Part shown: positions 1-7,880 of the stretch, piece by piece
How the letters are laid out: each line of letters begins with the position of its first letter
Position numbering within the stretch: the stretch's first letter is position 1
Source: a bacterium
GTDB lineage: Bacteria; Zhuqueibacterota; Zhuqueibacteria; Residuimicrobiales; Krinioviventaceae
Length of the DNA: 64,000 bases
Direction of reading: 5' to 3'
NCBI GenBank assembly: GCA_029561455.1
Contig: JAKQIY010000057.1
Span: 62,001-126,000 of the forward strand
Made by a program: the position numbers and the translations under genes
Notes under the pieces: model-generated
Databases searched by the model: none
What the model was told of the DNA's origin: nothing
Seen by the model: only the letters and a program-made list of their open reading frames with translations

Positions 1-348
1 CAACTGCACCTGCTGGAATCGCCAAAAGTAGAACAGTACATTACCACTTATCCCAAAGACGGGGACAACAATGTAACCCGCCGCATTACCAAAAACGATT
101 TTGAGATCATTGACCATAAAAAAGGGCTAGGCTGCGTGTGGATCAATGACGAGCAATATTTTGAACAAGTCCCGGTGGTTGCCTGGGAATTTTACATCGG
201 CGGCTATCAACCGGCGCAAAAATGGCTCAAAGACCGTTATGGCAGAACCCTGAGCTTTGAGGATATTTTTCATTATCAGAAAATAATCGTCGCCCTGACT
301 GAAACTGACAGGATAATGCAAGAAATTGACAAGGTTGATTTTATGTAA
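1..348 (+). CDS. C-terminal end of a type ISP restriction-modification enzyme (partial)
   Basis: The frame is open from the first base of the window and stops at TAA 346-348, so the gene begins outside. The visible 115 residues contain the block GYQPAQKWLKDRYGRTLSFE followed by HYQKIIVALTET and IMQEID, which resembles the extreme C-terminus of type ISP (LlaGI/LlaBIII-like) single-chain restriction-modification enzymes, where it belongs to the DNA target-recognition domain. Such enzymes carry nuclease, helicase, N6-adenine methylase and specificity domains in one chain; none of the catalytic domains is visible here, so whether the gene is intact cannot be judged. Family assignment is from recalled motif similarity. 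Confidence 0.72.
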   Translation, partial: QLHLLESPKVEQYITTYPKDGDNNVTRRITKNDFEIIDHKKGLGCVWINDEQYFEQVPVVAWEFYIGGYQPAQKWLKDRYGRTLSFEDIFHYQKIIVALTETDRIMQEIDKVDFM

Positions 349-423
349 GGATAAACTAGTAGTTGCCGTATTAACAAGTATGGTACAATTTTTGTAATAA
401 ATGAAAAATATACCCAAAATTAC

Positions 424-452
424 TTGACATTAATAAAAAAAATTAATTAATT
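424..452 (+). promoter_or_regulatory. Weak candidate promoter for the toxin-antitoxin pair
   Basis: A perfect -35 TTGACA at 424-429 is followed after 17 bases by TTAATT at 447-452, a poor -10, in a very AT-rich stretch about 85 bases before the Panacea gene. Only the -35 is convincing. Confidence 0.35.
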
Positions 453-536
453 AAACTACCAGGCTAACAACTAAAACACTCCACCGGATTTTCAGACACA
501 GGATTTTGTAAAATATATAGCTTTTTGAGGTTTTGT

Positions 537-1040
537 ATGTATCCGTTAAAAGCACAAAAAATAAATGAAGCTATTCTTTTTATAGCGCCCCTAGCTCCAA
601 ATATGTATAATATTTTAAAAATATTGTACTTTGCAGATAAAGAACATTTAGCAAAATACGGTAAATTTATTACCAATGACGACCATTTCGCTCTTAAAGA
701 AGGGCCTGTTCCCAGTTTAGCTTATGATCTGATTAAACTTGCCAGGGGTGATGAAAAATCGTTTATTACAGTAAATATCGAAAAAACATTCACTGTCGAA
801 AACAATAATATAATGCCGCTGCGAAAAGCGAATCTGGATTTTTTTAGCGCCACCGAAATAGAATGCTTGCAGCAGGCAATAAAAGTATATGGCAAATTAA
901 ATTATAGTGAGTTAAAAAAAATCGGTCATGCCGACCCGGCATATATTAATACTCCTTTGAATAAACAAATAACTCTTGAGGAAATAGTTAAAAGTTTACC
1001 GGATTCTGAAGAATTATTAGAATATCTTGAGCAAAAATGA
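537..1040 (+). CDS. Panacea-domain (DUF4065) antitoxin
   Basis: Protein of 167 residues matching the Panacea/SocA-like antitoxin domain: the stretch ILKILYFADKEHLAKYG with ITNDDHFALKEGPVPSLAYD is the family signature. Panacea proteins are promiscuous antitoxins that neutralise many unrelated toxin folds encoded next door. I chose ATG 537 because a GAGG Shine-Dalgarno lies at 527-530; a TTG at 525 is also in frame but would place the SD inside the gene. The stop overlaps the next start by four bases (ATGA at 1037-1040), indicating translational coupling with the putative toxin. The pair is AT-rich compared with genes further right, consistent with horizontal acquisition. Confidence 0.85.
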   Translation: MYPLKAQKINEAILFIAPLAPNMYNILKILYFADKEHLAKYGKFITNDDHFALKEGPVPSLAYDLIKLARGDEKSFITVNIEKTFTVENNNIMPLRKANLDFFSATEIECLQQAIKVYGKLNYSELKKIGHADPAYINTPLNKQITLEEIVKSLPDSEELLEYLEQK

Positions 1041-1519
1041 AATTTAAAGAATTTCTAAGCGACCAGGTCAGAAAGAAAATAATATTCAATTCTTTGCAGC
1101 CGAAAGTTATACTCCATATTTACTCTTGTTCAATCATACCACCAGGGGATAAGTTTTGTATCATTATTAATAAAGACCCACTGGCAGTATTTTATATAAA
1201 TTCTAAAATTAATCCCTTTGTATTAAAACGACCTGAATTATCAAGGCTGCAAATTCCTGTATCTCCATCCGGGGATTACAAATTTTTGAAATGGAATTCA
1301 TTTATCAATTGCGGGAACCTGGATTTCGGTTTAAATATTGATGATATAATCATGCAAATGCTCTCTAAACCGGAATATTATTCAATAAAAGGTGTATTAC
1401 AAAACCAGGAAATTGACAAGATCATTGCGGTCATTGCGAATTCAAATATTTATTCACCGGTTGAAAAGAATATGATTATCACAAATTTAGGTGATAAGCA
1501 TCATTTTGGTTCCCAATAA
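1037..1519 (+). CDS. Putative toxin partner of the Panacea antitoxin
   Basis: A 160-residue soluble protein coupled by an ATGA overlap to the Panacea antitoxin. I do not recognise a named domain with certainty. The segment HIYSCSIIPPGDKFCIIINK, followed by DPLAVFYINSKINPF, is rich in short beta strands and could be an SH3-like barrel of the kind seen in MazF/PemK-type toxins, but no catalytic residue can be assigned. The toxin role rests on gene order (antitoxin first, coupled translation) and on the known habit of Panacea proteins of pairing with varied toxins. It ends just before the tRNA terminator. Confidence 0.55.
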   Translation: MKFKEFLSDQVRKKIIFNSLQPKVILHIYSCSIIPPGDKFCIIINKDPLAVFYINSKINPFVLKRPELSRLQIPVSPSGDYKFLKWNSFINCGNLDFGLNIDDIIMQMLSKPEYYSIKGVLQNQEIDKIIAVIANSNIYSPVEKNMIITNLGDKHHFGSQ

Positions 1520-1543
1520 CAGCTCGCCCCCCAAAACAAAAAA

Positions 1544-1566
1544 GCCGGCATGTTGTGCATACCGGC
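1544..1566 (-). terminator. Terminator of the tRNA-His/tRNA-Glu transcript
   Basis: Inverted repeat GCCGGCATG / CATACCGGC (one mismatch) with a 5-base loop. On the minus strand the stem is followed by TTTTTTGTTTT, a good U tract, directly downstream of the two minus-strand tRNA genes. Confidence 0.8.
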
Positions 1567-1577
1567 CTGATGCTGTG

Positions 1578-1649
1578 CATCCCCTAGGGGGATTGAACCC
1601 CTGTTGCAGGAATGAAAATCCTGAGTCCTAACCACTAGACGAAGGGGAC
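1578..1649 (-). tRNA. tRNA-Glu (anticodon TTC)
   Basis: On the minus strand the acceptor arms GTCCCCT and AGGGGAT pair, the D arm reads TCTAGTGGTTAGGA, the anticodon stem CAGGA/TCCTG encloses TTTTCAT with anticodon TTC, and the T arm GGGG-TTCAATC-CCCC is intact. Length is 72 bases including the discriminator. The CCA end is not encoded, so it must be added post-transcriptionally. Confidence 0.95.
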
Positions 1650-1680
1650 AATTTAAAGAACAATTGTCTGTGTAACTCAG

Positions 1681-1754
1681 GGTGAGTGACGGGACTCGAA
1701 CCCGCGACAACCAGGACCACAACCTGGGGCTCTACCAACTGAGCTACACCCACC
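1681..1754 (-). tRNA. tRNA-His (anticodon GTG)
   Basis: The minus strand begins GGTGGGTGTAGCTCAGTTGG, ends in CACTCACC, and has anticodon loop TTGTGGT between CCAGG and CCTGG. The extra 5' G (G-1, at 1754) pairing with C73 is the tRNA-His identity element and is encoded. CCA is not encoded. It lies 31 bases upstream of tRNA-Glu and is probably cotranscribed with it. Confidence 0.95.
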
Positions 1755-1827
1755 ATGTACATCATGGGGCAAATCAATAAAGCCGTATAATTTATAGAAT
1801 TTTCAGGAAAGAGTCAAGCAATTTTTT

Positions 1828-2550
1828 TCAAATCAGCGTTTCCGATACCAGTTTTTTTAACCTGGCCGGGTAATTTGAGATTATACCGTCCACGCCAAGT
1901 TTCATCATGGTCAGAATATCTTCCTGGGTGTTCACTGTCCACACCAGCAGCTTTTTATCGGCGGCATGAGCTTGCTGCACAAAGCTTTCATCAACCAGGG
2001 TATATTTGGCGCACAGGTATTGCCACTCCCCTGCCAGTTGTTGTTTGGCTTGTTTTTTATCAAAGATCAGGCCGGTGGCAATATCCGGGTCAATGCGCCG
2101 GGCCAGTTCGATAGCCGGCTGCGCAAATGAGGTTATGATGACCGGTTTAAAACTCAATTCGTGGATCAAATCGATAACGCCCGCCACCGTGTCTTGCATA
2201 TCCGCCGATTTCTTTATTTCGATATTCAGGCCCATCCTGTTTCCGGCCGTTTCCATCACCTGGCGCAGGGTGGGTATGGGTTGATCGGAAAATTGCGGGG
2301 CATACCAGCTTCCGGCATCGGCGGCCTGTAATTCCGTCAGGGTATAATCGCGCACCTCCCCTGCCAGGTTGGTAGTGCGGTCGAGGGTGAGATCATGAAT
2401 AACCACCACCTCGCCGTCAAGCGATACCTGTACATCCAGTTCCACAAAATCGGCGCCGGATTCGGCAGCCAGATGAAATGCGGCTACCGTATTTTCCGGG
2501 GCGTTGCCGGAGGCGCCGCGATGCGCCATAACTAGTACATCAGCGTTCAT
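1828..2550 (-). CDS. Glycerophosphodiester phosphodiesterase
   Basis: A 240-residue GDPD-family TIM barrel that hydrolyses glycerophosphodiesters to sn-glycerol 3-phosphate and an alcohol. The N-terminal MAHRGASGNAPENT carries the catalytic His and the Glu-Asn metal ligands, ELDVQ gives the second acidic ligand pair, and HDLTLDRTTN supplies the second catalytic His. Length is typical of the cytoplasmic UgpQ type and no signal peptide is visible. It is the last gene of the minus-strand operon starting near 7407; its start overlaps the end of the DUF2809 gene by 11 bases, implying coupled translation. Confidence 0.92.
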   Translation of the reverse strand: MNADVLVMAHRGASGNAPENTVAAFHLAAESGADFVELDVQVSLDGEVVVIHDLTLDRTTNLAGEVRDYTLTELQAADAGSWYAPQFSDQPIPTLRQVMETAGNRMGLNIEIKKSADMQDTVAGVIDLIHELSFKPVIITSFAQPAIELARRIDPDIATGLIFDKKQAKQQLAGEWQYLCAKYTLVDESFVQQAHAADKKLLVWTVNTQEDILTMMKLGVDGIISNYPARLKKLVSETLI

Positions 2551-2932
2551 ATATTTTTACCAATTTCCTATCAATTATGAAAGCGATCATTATACCTATA
2601 AAATAAAACCCAAAATCCATTATATCAAACCGCGAGCCCAGTACCCACACAAACGGCGCCGGCAAGTTCCAGGAGCGTGGAATGCCGCTGGCCTGAAACA
2701 ATTCCACAGATACGGCTACACAAGCGATAACCAGGCCTTTAAAAACCGGCTGCAAGCGCGGAAAAAAACCGGCCAGTATAAAATACAAACAAGCCACAAT
2801 ACCTATATCCCCTGCCCAGGCGTCACTATAAACATGCAGCGGCCCCCGGTAAAGTTTGGTCAAAACGGCAAGAACCAAAAACCCACAGCCCAGAGCCAGG
2901 GCCAGGCGGCGATATGTTACAAGCGACAGCAT
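2540..2932 (-). CDS. DUF2809 family integral membrane protein
   Basis: A 130-residue hydrophobic protein with about four membrane segments. The pattern YSDAWAGDIG after the first helix, ELFQASGIPRSW and the near-C-terminal GSRFDIMDFGFYFIG is characteristic of DUF2809, a family of small inner-membrane proteins of unknown function. It overlaps the preceding gene by one base at 2932 and the following phosphodiesterase gene by 11 bases, so it belongs to the same transcript. No function can be proposed. Confidence 0.8.
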   Translation of the reverse strand: MLSLVTYRRLALALGCGFLVLAVLTKLYRGPLHVYSDAWAGDIGIVACLYFILAGFFPRLQPVFKGLVIACVAVSVELFQASGIPRSWNLPAPFVWVLGSRFDIMDFGFYFIGIMIAFIIDRKLVKIYER

Positions 2933-4137
2933 CAGGGCTGGGACTCGTACTCCAGCGCAGACATATCCACTGCAACCGTAGCAATGTGGTCTTTGCGTCC
3001 CCAGATCAACGCTTCGCCATAGTAAACCGGAATATTGTTACGTAAAGCGCCGACGGCAATCAAATTGAGACCGGGAATGCCGTTAATGGTTCCGGCGGCA
3101 AAACCGCCATCGATTCGCAGGTTCTGTTCCGAGATCACCGTAAAATAGCTATCCCACAAATAGCGCAGGGTTGCCCAGGTCGGCACGGGTGCATTTTCCA
3201 GTTCCCGGTGAAAAATTTTGTGCATTTCGCGCATATACCGAACTGAAGTAGAATCATGTTTGGAAAAATAGGCCATCAGGGAATCTATAGACATACGGCG
3301 CAGGGAATCGCTTTGAATGAACTTGTTCAAATCCATAACCGCCACACGCACAAAATCGAAATCCTCAAAATTACTGGTGGTAGTAATGGACAGGTTATCG
3401 ATCAAACCCTGCAATGGGTTGATGTATAAACCAGACAGGTTATTGGCGGCGCCGATAACCAGCGGACTCCAGGTTAATGGCAGGGTGGCCGGCATACCGG
3501 TAGTATCCGTATCCGTTTGCCGCAATACGGTAACTGCCAAAGGCCGGGTTGTATATTTCGCAGTAATCGTATGCCATTGGCCCGCGGACAGCACGCTATC
3601 GCTGACAATCTCCTTTTCGCGCAGATTATTGCGCACGCGCAGAAATACATGGTTGCTGCGGTCAATGCCCAGGGTATATCCGCCATAATAATCATGCTTA
3701 TCGACAATTATCCGCTCGCCTGTCACCGACTCGTAATACAAATAAAAAGTGGTTGTTATCGATAAACCATGAGTACCGTTAAGCACCGGATTGGAATAAA
3801 CCGATGCATAACTCTCCCGGCTTTCAATAGAGATGGAACGCCGTAAATCCAGGGTAACCCAGATCGTGCTATCATTTAAAACCGCATGGTTATTATAAGG
3901 GCTATGGTCAAATATAGTATCGCCGCTGCCTTCATCAAAATTCAGGAGCAGCGCCTGGCCTTCAATCAACCGGTTAGCTTTCAACAATCCGGGGACTGGA
4001 GCGGAATCGTCCCGGTAATTGAGTTTGAGATCGATCCACACTTGTCCGGAAGGATCGGTCGGCTTTTGCATACAGCCGGAAAACAGCCCCACAAGCGTCA
4101 GGCAGCATAAAGCCAGTTTATGATCTATTTTAAACAT
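2932..4137 (-). CDS. LamG-like (concanavalin A-fold) lipoprotein
   Basis: A 401-residue exported lipoprotein. The N-terminus ends in the lipobox LFSGC, giving a lipidated Cys near residue 22. Residues about 60-255 form a LamG/concanavalin-like jelly roll: LLLNFDEGSGDTIFDHSPYN at the start and a QWHTITAKY strand in the middle are typical of sugar- or ligand-binding LamG-like modules. The C-terminal 140 residues (WATLRYLWDSYF onward) are unassigned. A GAGG Shine-Dalgarno lies five bases before ATG. It sits between an outer-membrane barrel gene and the DUF2809 gene, suggesting a surface or outer-membrane-anchored component of the CsgG-linked operon. Confidence 0.75.
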   Translation of the reverse strand: MFKIDHKLALCCLTLVGLFSGCMQKPTDPSGQVWIDLKLNYRDDSAPVPGLLKANRLIEGQALLLNFDEGSGDTIFDHSPYNNHAVLNDSTIWVTLDLRRSISIESRESYASVYSNPVLNGTHGLSITTTFYLYYESVTGERIIVDKHDYYGGYTLGIDRSNHVFLRVRNNLREKEIVSDSVLSAGQWHTITAKYTTRPLAVTVLRQTDTDTTGMPATLPLTWSPLVIGAANNLSGLYINPLQGLIDNLSITTTSNFEDFDFVRVAVMDLNKFIQSDSLRRMSIDSLMAYFSKHDSTSVRYMREMHKIFHRELENAPVPTWATLRYLWDSYFTVISEQNLRIDGGFAAGTINGIPGLNLIAVGALRNNIPVYYGEALIWGRKDHIATVAVDMSALEYESQP

Positions 4138-4165
4138 GACTACCTCTGTTCACCATAGGATATAC

Positions 4166-5284
4166 TCAAAGGGTCACTTTAAGGCCGGTGAAGAAATGAA
4201 ATCCGGTCAACGCGACATTTTCGCTGCCGGCATTCAGGGAACCGAAATAAAAACGCATTTCCGCATCGGCGTCGAGCCAGGGGGTAATAGCGCGGGTCAG
4301 TCCGCCGCCAATACCGCCAACCGTAGCGCCGCCCATGCTATAAGCATTATCCGAATAGAGCCGGCCGAGCGCCAAACCGCGCAGGGTGGTCATAGAGTTC
4401 AGGTTCAACATGCCCATGCCGGTAATCTCAAATTCATTGCCATTGCTGTTCAACCGCTCCGGCACCAGTTCATCCAAACCCATCTGGTTCTTGCCCTGGA
4501 GACGGTCGGTGATGCTGATGATATAACTGGTAAATTCCTGCTCAAAAATAGCCATTGCCTGAAAGGACAGGCGGTTTCCGGCTTTGAAAACCCGTTGCTC
4601 TTTTTCAGTATCGCTGCCAAAAATTGTATAACTCAGGTCGAACAATAATTTTTTACTGCGCCCGATATAATAATCCACGCCGCCGGAAAAGGTAATTTCG
4701 TTGCCGGGATTGTATTTCTCCTCATAGCCGGCATAATGCTGATAACCGCCGCGCAGCAGGTAGCCTAGGCCGAATCCAAAGATAAAATCATTATAATCCT
4801 GCACCATGACCACCCCGGCGCTGATATCGAGCCCCTGCCCTAAAATTGGCGAACGGAAATCCAGCGCATGGGTGGCCAGCACACTGGCGACGGTATATTC
4901 TTCTGCTGTAAGGGCGCTTTTGCCGCTGGGCAGATTTATGCCGAATGTAGCAAGTACTTTTTCATTTTCAAACAAATATGAACCACTGATACGGGTATCG
5001 GAAAAACCCTGCAACGAAACGGTTTGCGAAGTTACATAGTCGCTAAAAGACGGACTGGCGGTAACATTCAATTTTAAATACTCGTTGACCGGATAATAAA
5101 CCGTCAGGGGTATTGAAAATTGCTGGATCTGATCGTCTTTGGCGCGCCAGTATTGGTAGCCGAGTTGGGGAGCGATGCTGATTGCCTCTGCGCCGTCCCG
5201 ATAAGGCAGTTGCGCGGATAATTCCGGGAGCCATAATATAACTAGCAGAACAAGTAAGTAAAGTTTTATAGTTAATTTGTTCAT
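4166..5284 (-). CDS. Outer-membrane beta-barrel protein of unknown function
   Basis: A 372-residue protein with a signal peptide (hydrophobic LYLLVLLVILWLPELSAQ, cleavage after SAQ) followed by alternating amphipathic strands with aromatic girdles, such as VRFY-type ends and a C-terminal FFTGLKVTL, as in outer-membrane barrels. The middle resembles phenol/long-chain transporter-like barrels (FGINLPSGKSALTAEEY, then a DFIFGFGLGYLLRGG strand pair), but I cannot assign a substrate. It starts 8 bases after the TPR-CsgG lipoprotein gene, so the two are very likely cotranslated and could act together at the outer membrane. Confidence 0.7.
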   Translation of the reverse strand: MNKLTIKLYLLVLLVILWLPELSAQLPYRDGAEAISIAPQLGYQYWRAKDDQIQQFSIPLTVYYPVNEYLKLNVTASPSFSDYVTSQTVSLQGFSDTRISGSYLFENEKVLATFGINLPSGKSALTAEEYTVASVLATHALDFRSPILGQGLDISAGVVMVQDYNDFIFGFGLGYLLRGGYQHYAGYEEKYNPGNEITFSGGVDYYIGRSKKLLFDLSYTIFGSDTEKEQRVFKAGNRLSFQAMAIFEQEFTSYIISITDRLQGKNQMGLDELVPERLNSNGNEFEITGMGMLNLNSMTTLRGLALGRLYSDNAYSMGGATVGGIGGGLTRAITPWLDADAEMRFYFGSLNAGSENVALTGFHFFTGLKVTL

Positions 5285-5292
5285 ATTCCGTT

Positions 5293-6687
5293 CTATTGTT
5301 TAACCGGGATCGGGACGCGAATTTGTATCGGCGAAGCGGCGCCAAAAGAAGTCGTGTTATCTTCAGTAATCGCCTCGCGGGACTGGATGCCGGGGATAAA
5401 ACCGGCATTGACATTCAGGGCGGTTCGCTCCAGGCGGCTGCCGATACTCAAACCGGCGGGGCTGCGCTGCTGCAATGCGGCCCGCTTTTGGTTAGCAGAT
5501 GATCTGCCGGCAGCCCGGGCGCTGCCTCCTCCCGACCGACGGCCTTTGGCATTCACCACTGCCAGCGACGGCAGCGGCGGTTTGGCTTTAAATTGCGAAT
5601 AGGCTTTAACCCGCTCTACACCCTGGCCCGCCGGAATAAAAGCCGGGTCTTTTTTCAGGGCAGCATTATAATTTGCTGCCGCTTGCTCAAATTGCCCCCG
5701 GTCTTCCTGGTCAAGCGCTTTGCAATAATACATAAAGGCCAGTAAATTCCTAGTCGGCGGCTTTTCAATTGCCTTGCGCTCATCCGGGGTAAGCTGTATC
5801 GTCATATCATCCAGGATTTTAAAAACCAGGTCTTTTTCCAGCTTGAACAGATCGTTCAGTGAACCGGTAATGGTAACCGGGTAGCTGCTGGTCTTGTTTT
5901 TCAGATCAGTAAAACCGGCATTGAGGCGGATTTGTTTATCCGATAATTGCACCATACCGCCATGCACGATCCGTGATACACCAAGCAGTTTACCCAGACG
6001 GGGCGTGGTGGTTTCATTTACCAGGCCGCTCATCCCCAGCCCCATCTCCTGCATTAACAACTGCAATTTAGCGCGTTCCACCAGCGTCAGTTGCGATACC
6101 TGCGAGAGATCGGTGATCAGCATCTCCGTTATACCCTTTTGCAATGGGGTCAGGGCTTCGGCTTTATTCAGATTAAGAAAATACAACACAGCCACGGCAT
6201 TATCCGGTAACGTTGCTGCTCCCAGCTGATCTTCGCGGGTTAACATATCGCGGAGATTTTTAAGCATTTGCTGCCGCGCCAAAGCAATCAGCCGGTTCTC
6301 AATTTCCTGGCGAAACGGGTTAAGAGGACTAAGATTAACGTAATTTTTATACATTTCAATGGCTTTATCATAATCGCCGGCGTCCTCATATATCCGGCCA
6401 ATATAATACGTTGTAACCGGGTCTTCGGGCACACGCAAACGGGCAATATTTAAAAGCCGCAGCGCCAAATTGGCATTACCTTTGCCATACACGGCAATGC
6501 CCAGATCGCGAATAGCCGGAATATTTTTAGGTTGTTCGGCAACCGCTTGTTTTAATTCGCGGATCGCATCAGTATACCGTTCATCTTCAAGCGCCTTGTG
6601 ACCACGGGAATAATAAGAGGTTGCACACCCCGACAACAAGAGCACAAGCCAAAGAACGGTAAATACACCTATTTTTTTTATGACCAT
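5293..6687 (-). CDS. TPR and CsgG-like domain lipoprotein
   Basis: A 464-residue lipoprotein with lipobox LLSGC (Cys about residue 21). Residues 25-130 carry tetratricopeptide repeats (GHKALEDERYTDAIRELKQA, then YYIGRIYEDAGDYDKAIEMY). Residues about 160-300 match the CsgG-like fold: VAVLYFLN, then GITEMLITDLSQVSQLTLVE and RLGKLLGVSRIVHGG. A further TPR-like hairpin follows near residue 325. The C-terminal about 90 residues are basic, low-complexity and Gly/Ala/Ser/Arg-rich. CsgG proteins form outer-membrane secretion pores for curli; related domains also serve as non-pore envelope proteins. It follows a second CsgG-domain gene by 27 bases. Confidence 0.82.
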   Translation of the reverse strand: MVIKKIGVFTVLWLVLLLSGCATSYYSRGHKALEDERYTDAIRELKQAVAEQPKNIPAIRDLGIAVYGKGNANLALRLLNIARLRVPEDPVTTYYIGRIYEDAGDYDKAIEMYKNYVNLSPLNPFRQEIENRLIALARQQMLKNLRDMLTREDQLGAATLPDNAVAVLYFLNLNKAEALTPLQKGITEMLITDLSQVSQLTLVERAKLQLLMQEMGLGMSGLVNETTTPRLGKLLGVSRIVHGGMVQLSDKQIRLNAGFTDLKNKTSSYPVTITGSLNDLFKLEKDLVFKILDDMTIQLTPDERKAIEKPPTRNLLAFMYYCKALDQEDRGQFEQAAANYNAALKKDPAFIPAGQGVERVKAYSQFKAKPPLPSLAVVNAKGRRSGGGSARAAGRSSANQKRAALQQRSPAGLSIGSRLERTALNVNAGFIPGIQSREAITEDNTTSFGAASPIQIRVPIPVKQ

Positions 6688-6714
6688 CTGGGTTACCCGG
6701 ATTTCCCGATACCG

Positions 6715-7407
6715 TTATTTGGATAATTCTTCCAGTTTTAACCTGGCTTTGGTAAACTCTTTATTTTCTTTCAAAGCACTGGCATACATCTTTTTTGCAT
6801 TAACCAGATCGCCGGCGTCCTCATATTCAAGACCGCGTGCATAATACATGGCGGCATTAAAAGAAGTGTTTTCAACCTGGCCCAGTTTCTGAGCATCGGC
6901 TTTGCTAATTTTTACGTCCAGGTCGGCAATCACTTTGGCAACCAGCTTACTGATTAGTTTATAAAGATCTTTGGGTTTGCCGGTCTCTTCTTCGGCTTTG
7001 ATGGTTATACCGGTCTCAACCTCGACTATACGTACATCAATGCGGATCTGCCCGTCAAACATATTCATGAACGAACCCAGCAGCAGATTGCGCGCTCCCA
7101 ACAGGTTGCCTACCTGCTGCGCTGTGCCGGCGTCTACCATACCGGATTGCCCCAGCGATATTTCTTCCACCAGTTTTTGTAACTGGCTGCGTTCTACCAC
7201 CTGAAATTGTGATATTTTTGAAAATTCAGTGATCAGCATATCGGTCAACCCTTTGCATAAAGGGTCCATCTCGGTTTTTTGCGCCAGACTGTTATTTTCG
7301 AAATAGAGAATGGCAATAGTGCGCTTGCCCTCGGTTTGCGCCGCAGCGCCTGACAGCAAGATTGATCCCAGGAACAGAATCGTTACAAAACAGATTATCT
7401 TTTTCAT
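6715..7407 (-). CDS. CsgG-like domain exported protein
   Basis: About 230 residues. A signal peptide (FVTILFLGSILLSGAAAQ) precedes a CsgG-like domain: TIAILYFENNSLAQK, then KGLTDMLITEFSKISQFQVV, ERSQLQKLVEEISLGQSG and GNLLGARNLLLGSF. This is the same architecture as the CsgG part of the next gene, so the two are paralogues. A short TPR-like hairpin closes the protein (MYYARGLEYEDAGDLVNAKK). I chose ATG 7407 because AGGG lies nine bases upstream; the in-frame TTG at 7416 would abut the SD. It is the first gene of the operon running to 1828. Confidence 0.82.
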   Translation of the reverse strand: MKKIICFVTILFLGSILLSGAAAQTEGKRTIAILYFENNSLAQKTEMDPLCKGLTDMLITEFSKISQFQVVERSQLQKLVEEISLGQSGMVDAGTAQQVGNLLGARNLLLGSFMNMFDGQIRIDVRIVEVETGITIKAEEETGKPKDLYKLISKLVAKVIADLDVKISKADAQKLGQVENTSFNAAMYYARGLEYEDAGDLVNAKKMYASALKENKEFTKARLKLEELSK

Positions 7408-7457
7408 AATGACCAACCCTATATTAATAATGCTTTTTTTCAGGTTACTAGTCTATA

Positions 7458-7486
7458 ATTATAACAATTACAATTAACAAAATCAA
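7458..7486 (-). promoter_or_regulatory. Sigma70-like promoter of the CsgG operon
   Basis: On the minus strand TTGATT (7486-7481) is followed after exactly 17 bases by a perfect TATAAT (7463-7458), about 50 bases upstream of the first CsgG-domain gene. Confidence 0.75.
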
Positions 7487-7869
7487 CCACAGAAATGCAA
7501 AACTGTAACAAAAATCAAAATTTTACAATTCCTGTTGACATGACAGGGACCGAGTGGGTTTATTAATTAACCGATTCGAACTAACGTAATTATTGAACTT
7601 AACAGTAAACGAATTGTTCAATACCGGCAATGGTCTTGCCATGCGTATTTATTATTATTTCAATCTGGTTAGTTATTTCGTCTGATGAGCCGCCTTTCAG
7701 CAAAACGTCAGACCAACCAAAACCAAGATACAGGGTAATATGCCCGCCGTTCTCATATATCGTGAAAAAAACTATTGCTGTCGGCAACAATTATTTGTAT
7801 AATAAGGGAATGAACAGGCGTCGTGGTTTTAATGGGTAAACAGGCAAATACCAATCAAGGTTTGACCAG
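7487..7869. other. Intergenic region between the CsgG operon and the GH28-like gene
   Basis: About 380 bases of AT-rich sequence. It contains two short overlapping open frames on opposite strands (around 7599-7839), neither with a Shine-Dalgarno nor a recognisable protein. Nothing else is supported. Confidence 0.5.
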
Positions 7870-7880
7870 AGGAGTGGCAT

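Noticed and set aside
7599-7790. Short minus-strand open frame of 63 codons with a protein-like C-terminus
   Set aside because: No Shine-Dalgarno, TTG start, overlaps an equally weak frame on the other strand and matches nothing known to me.
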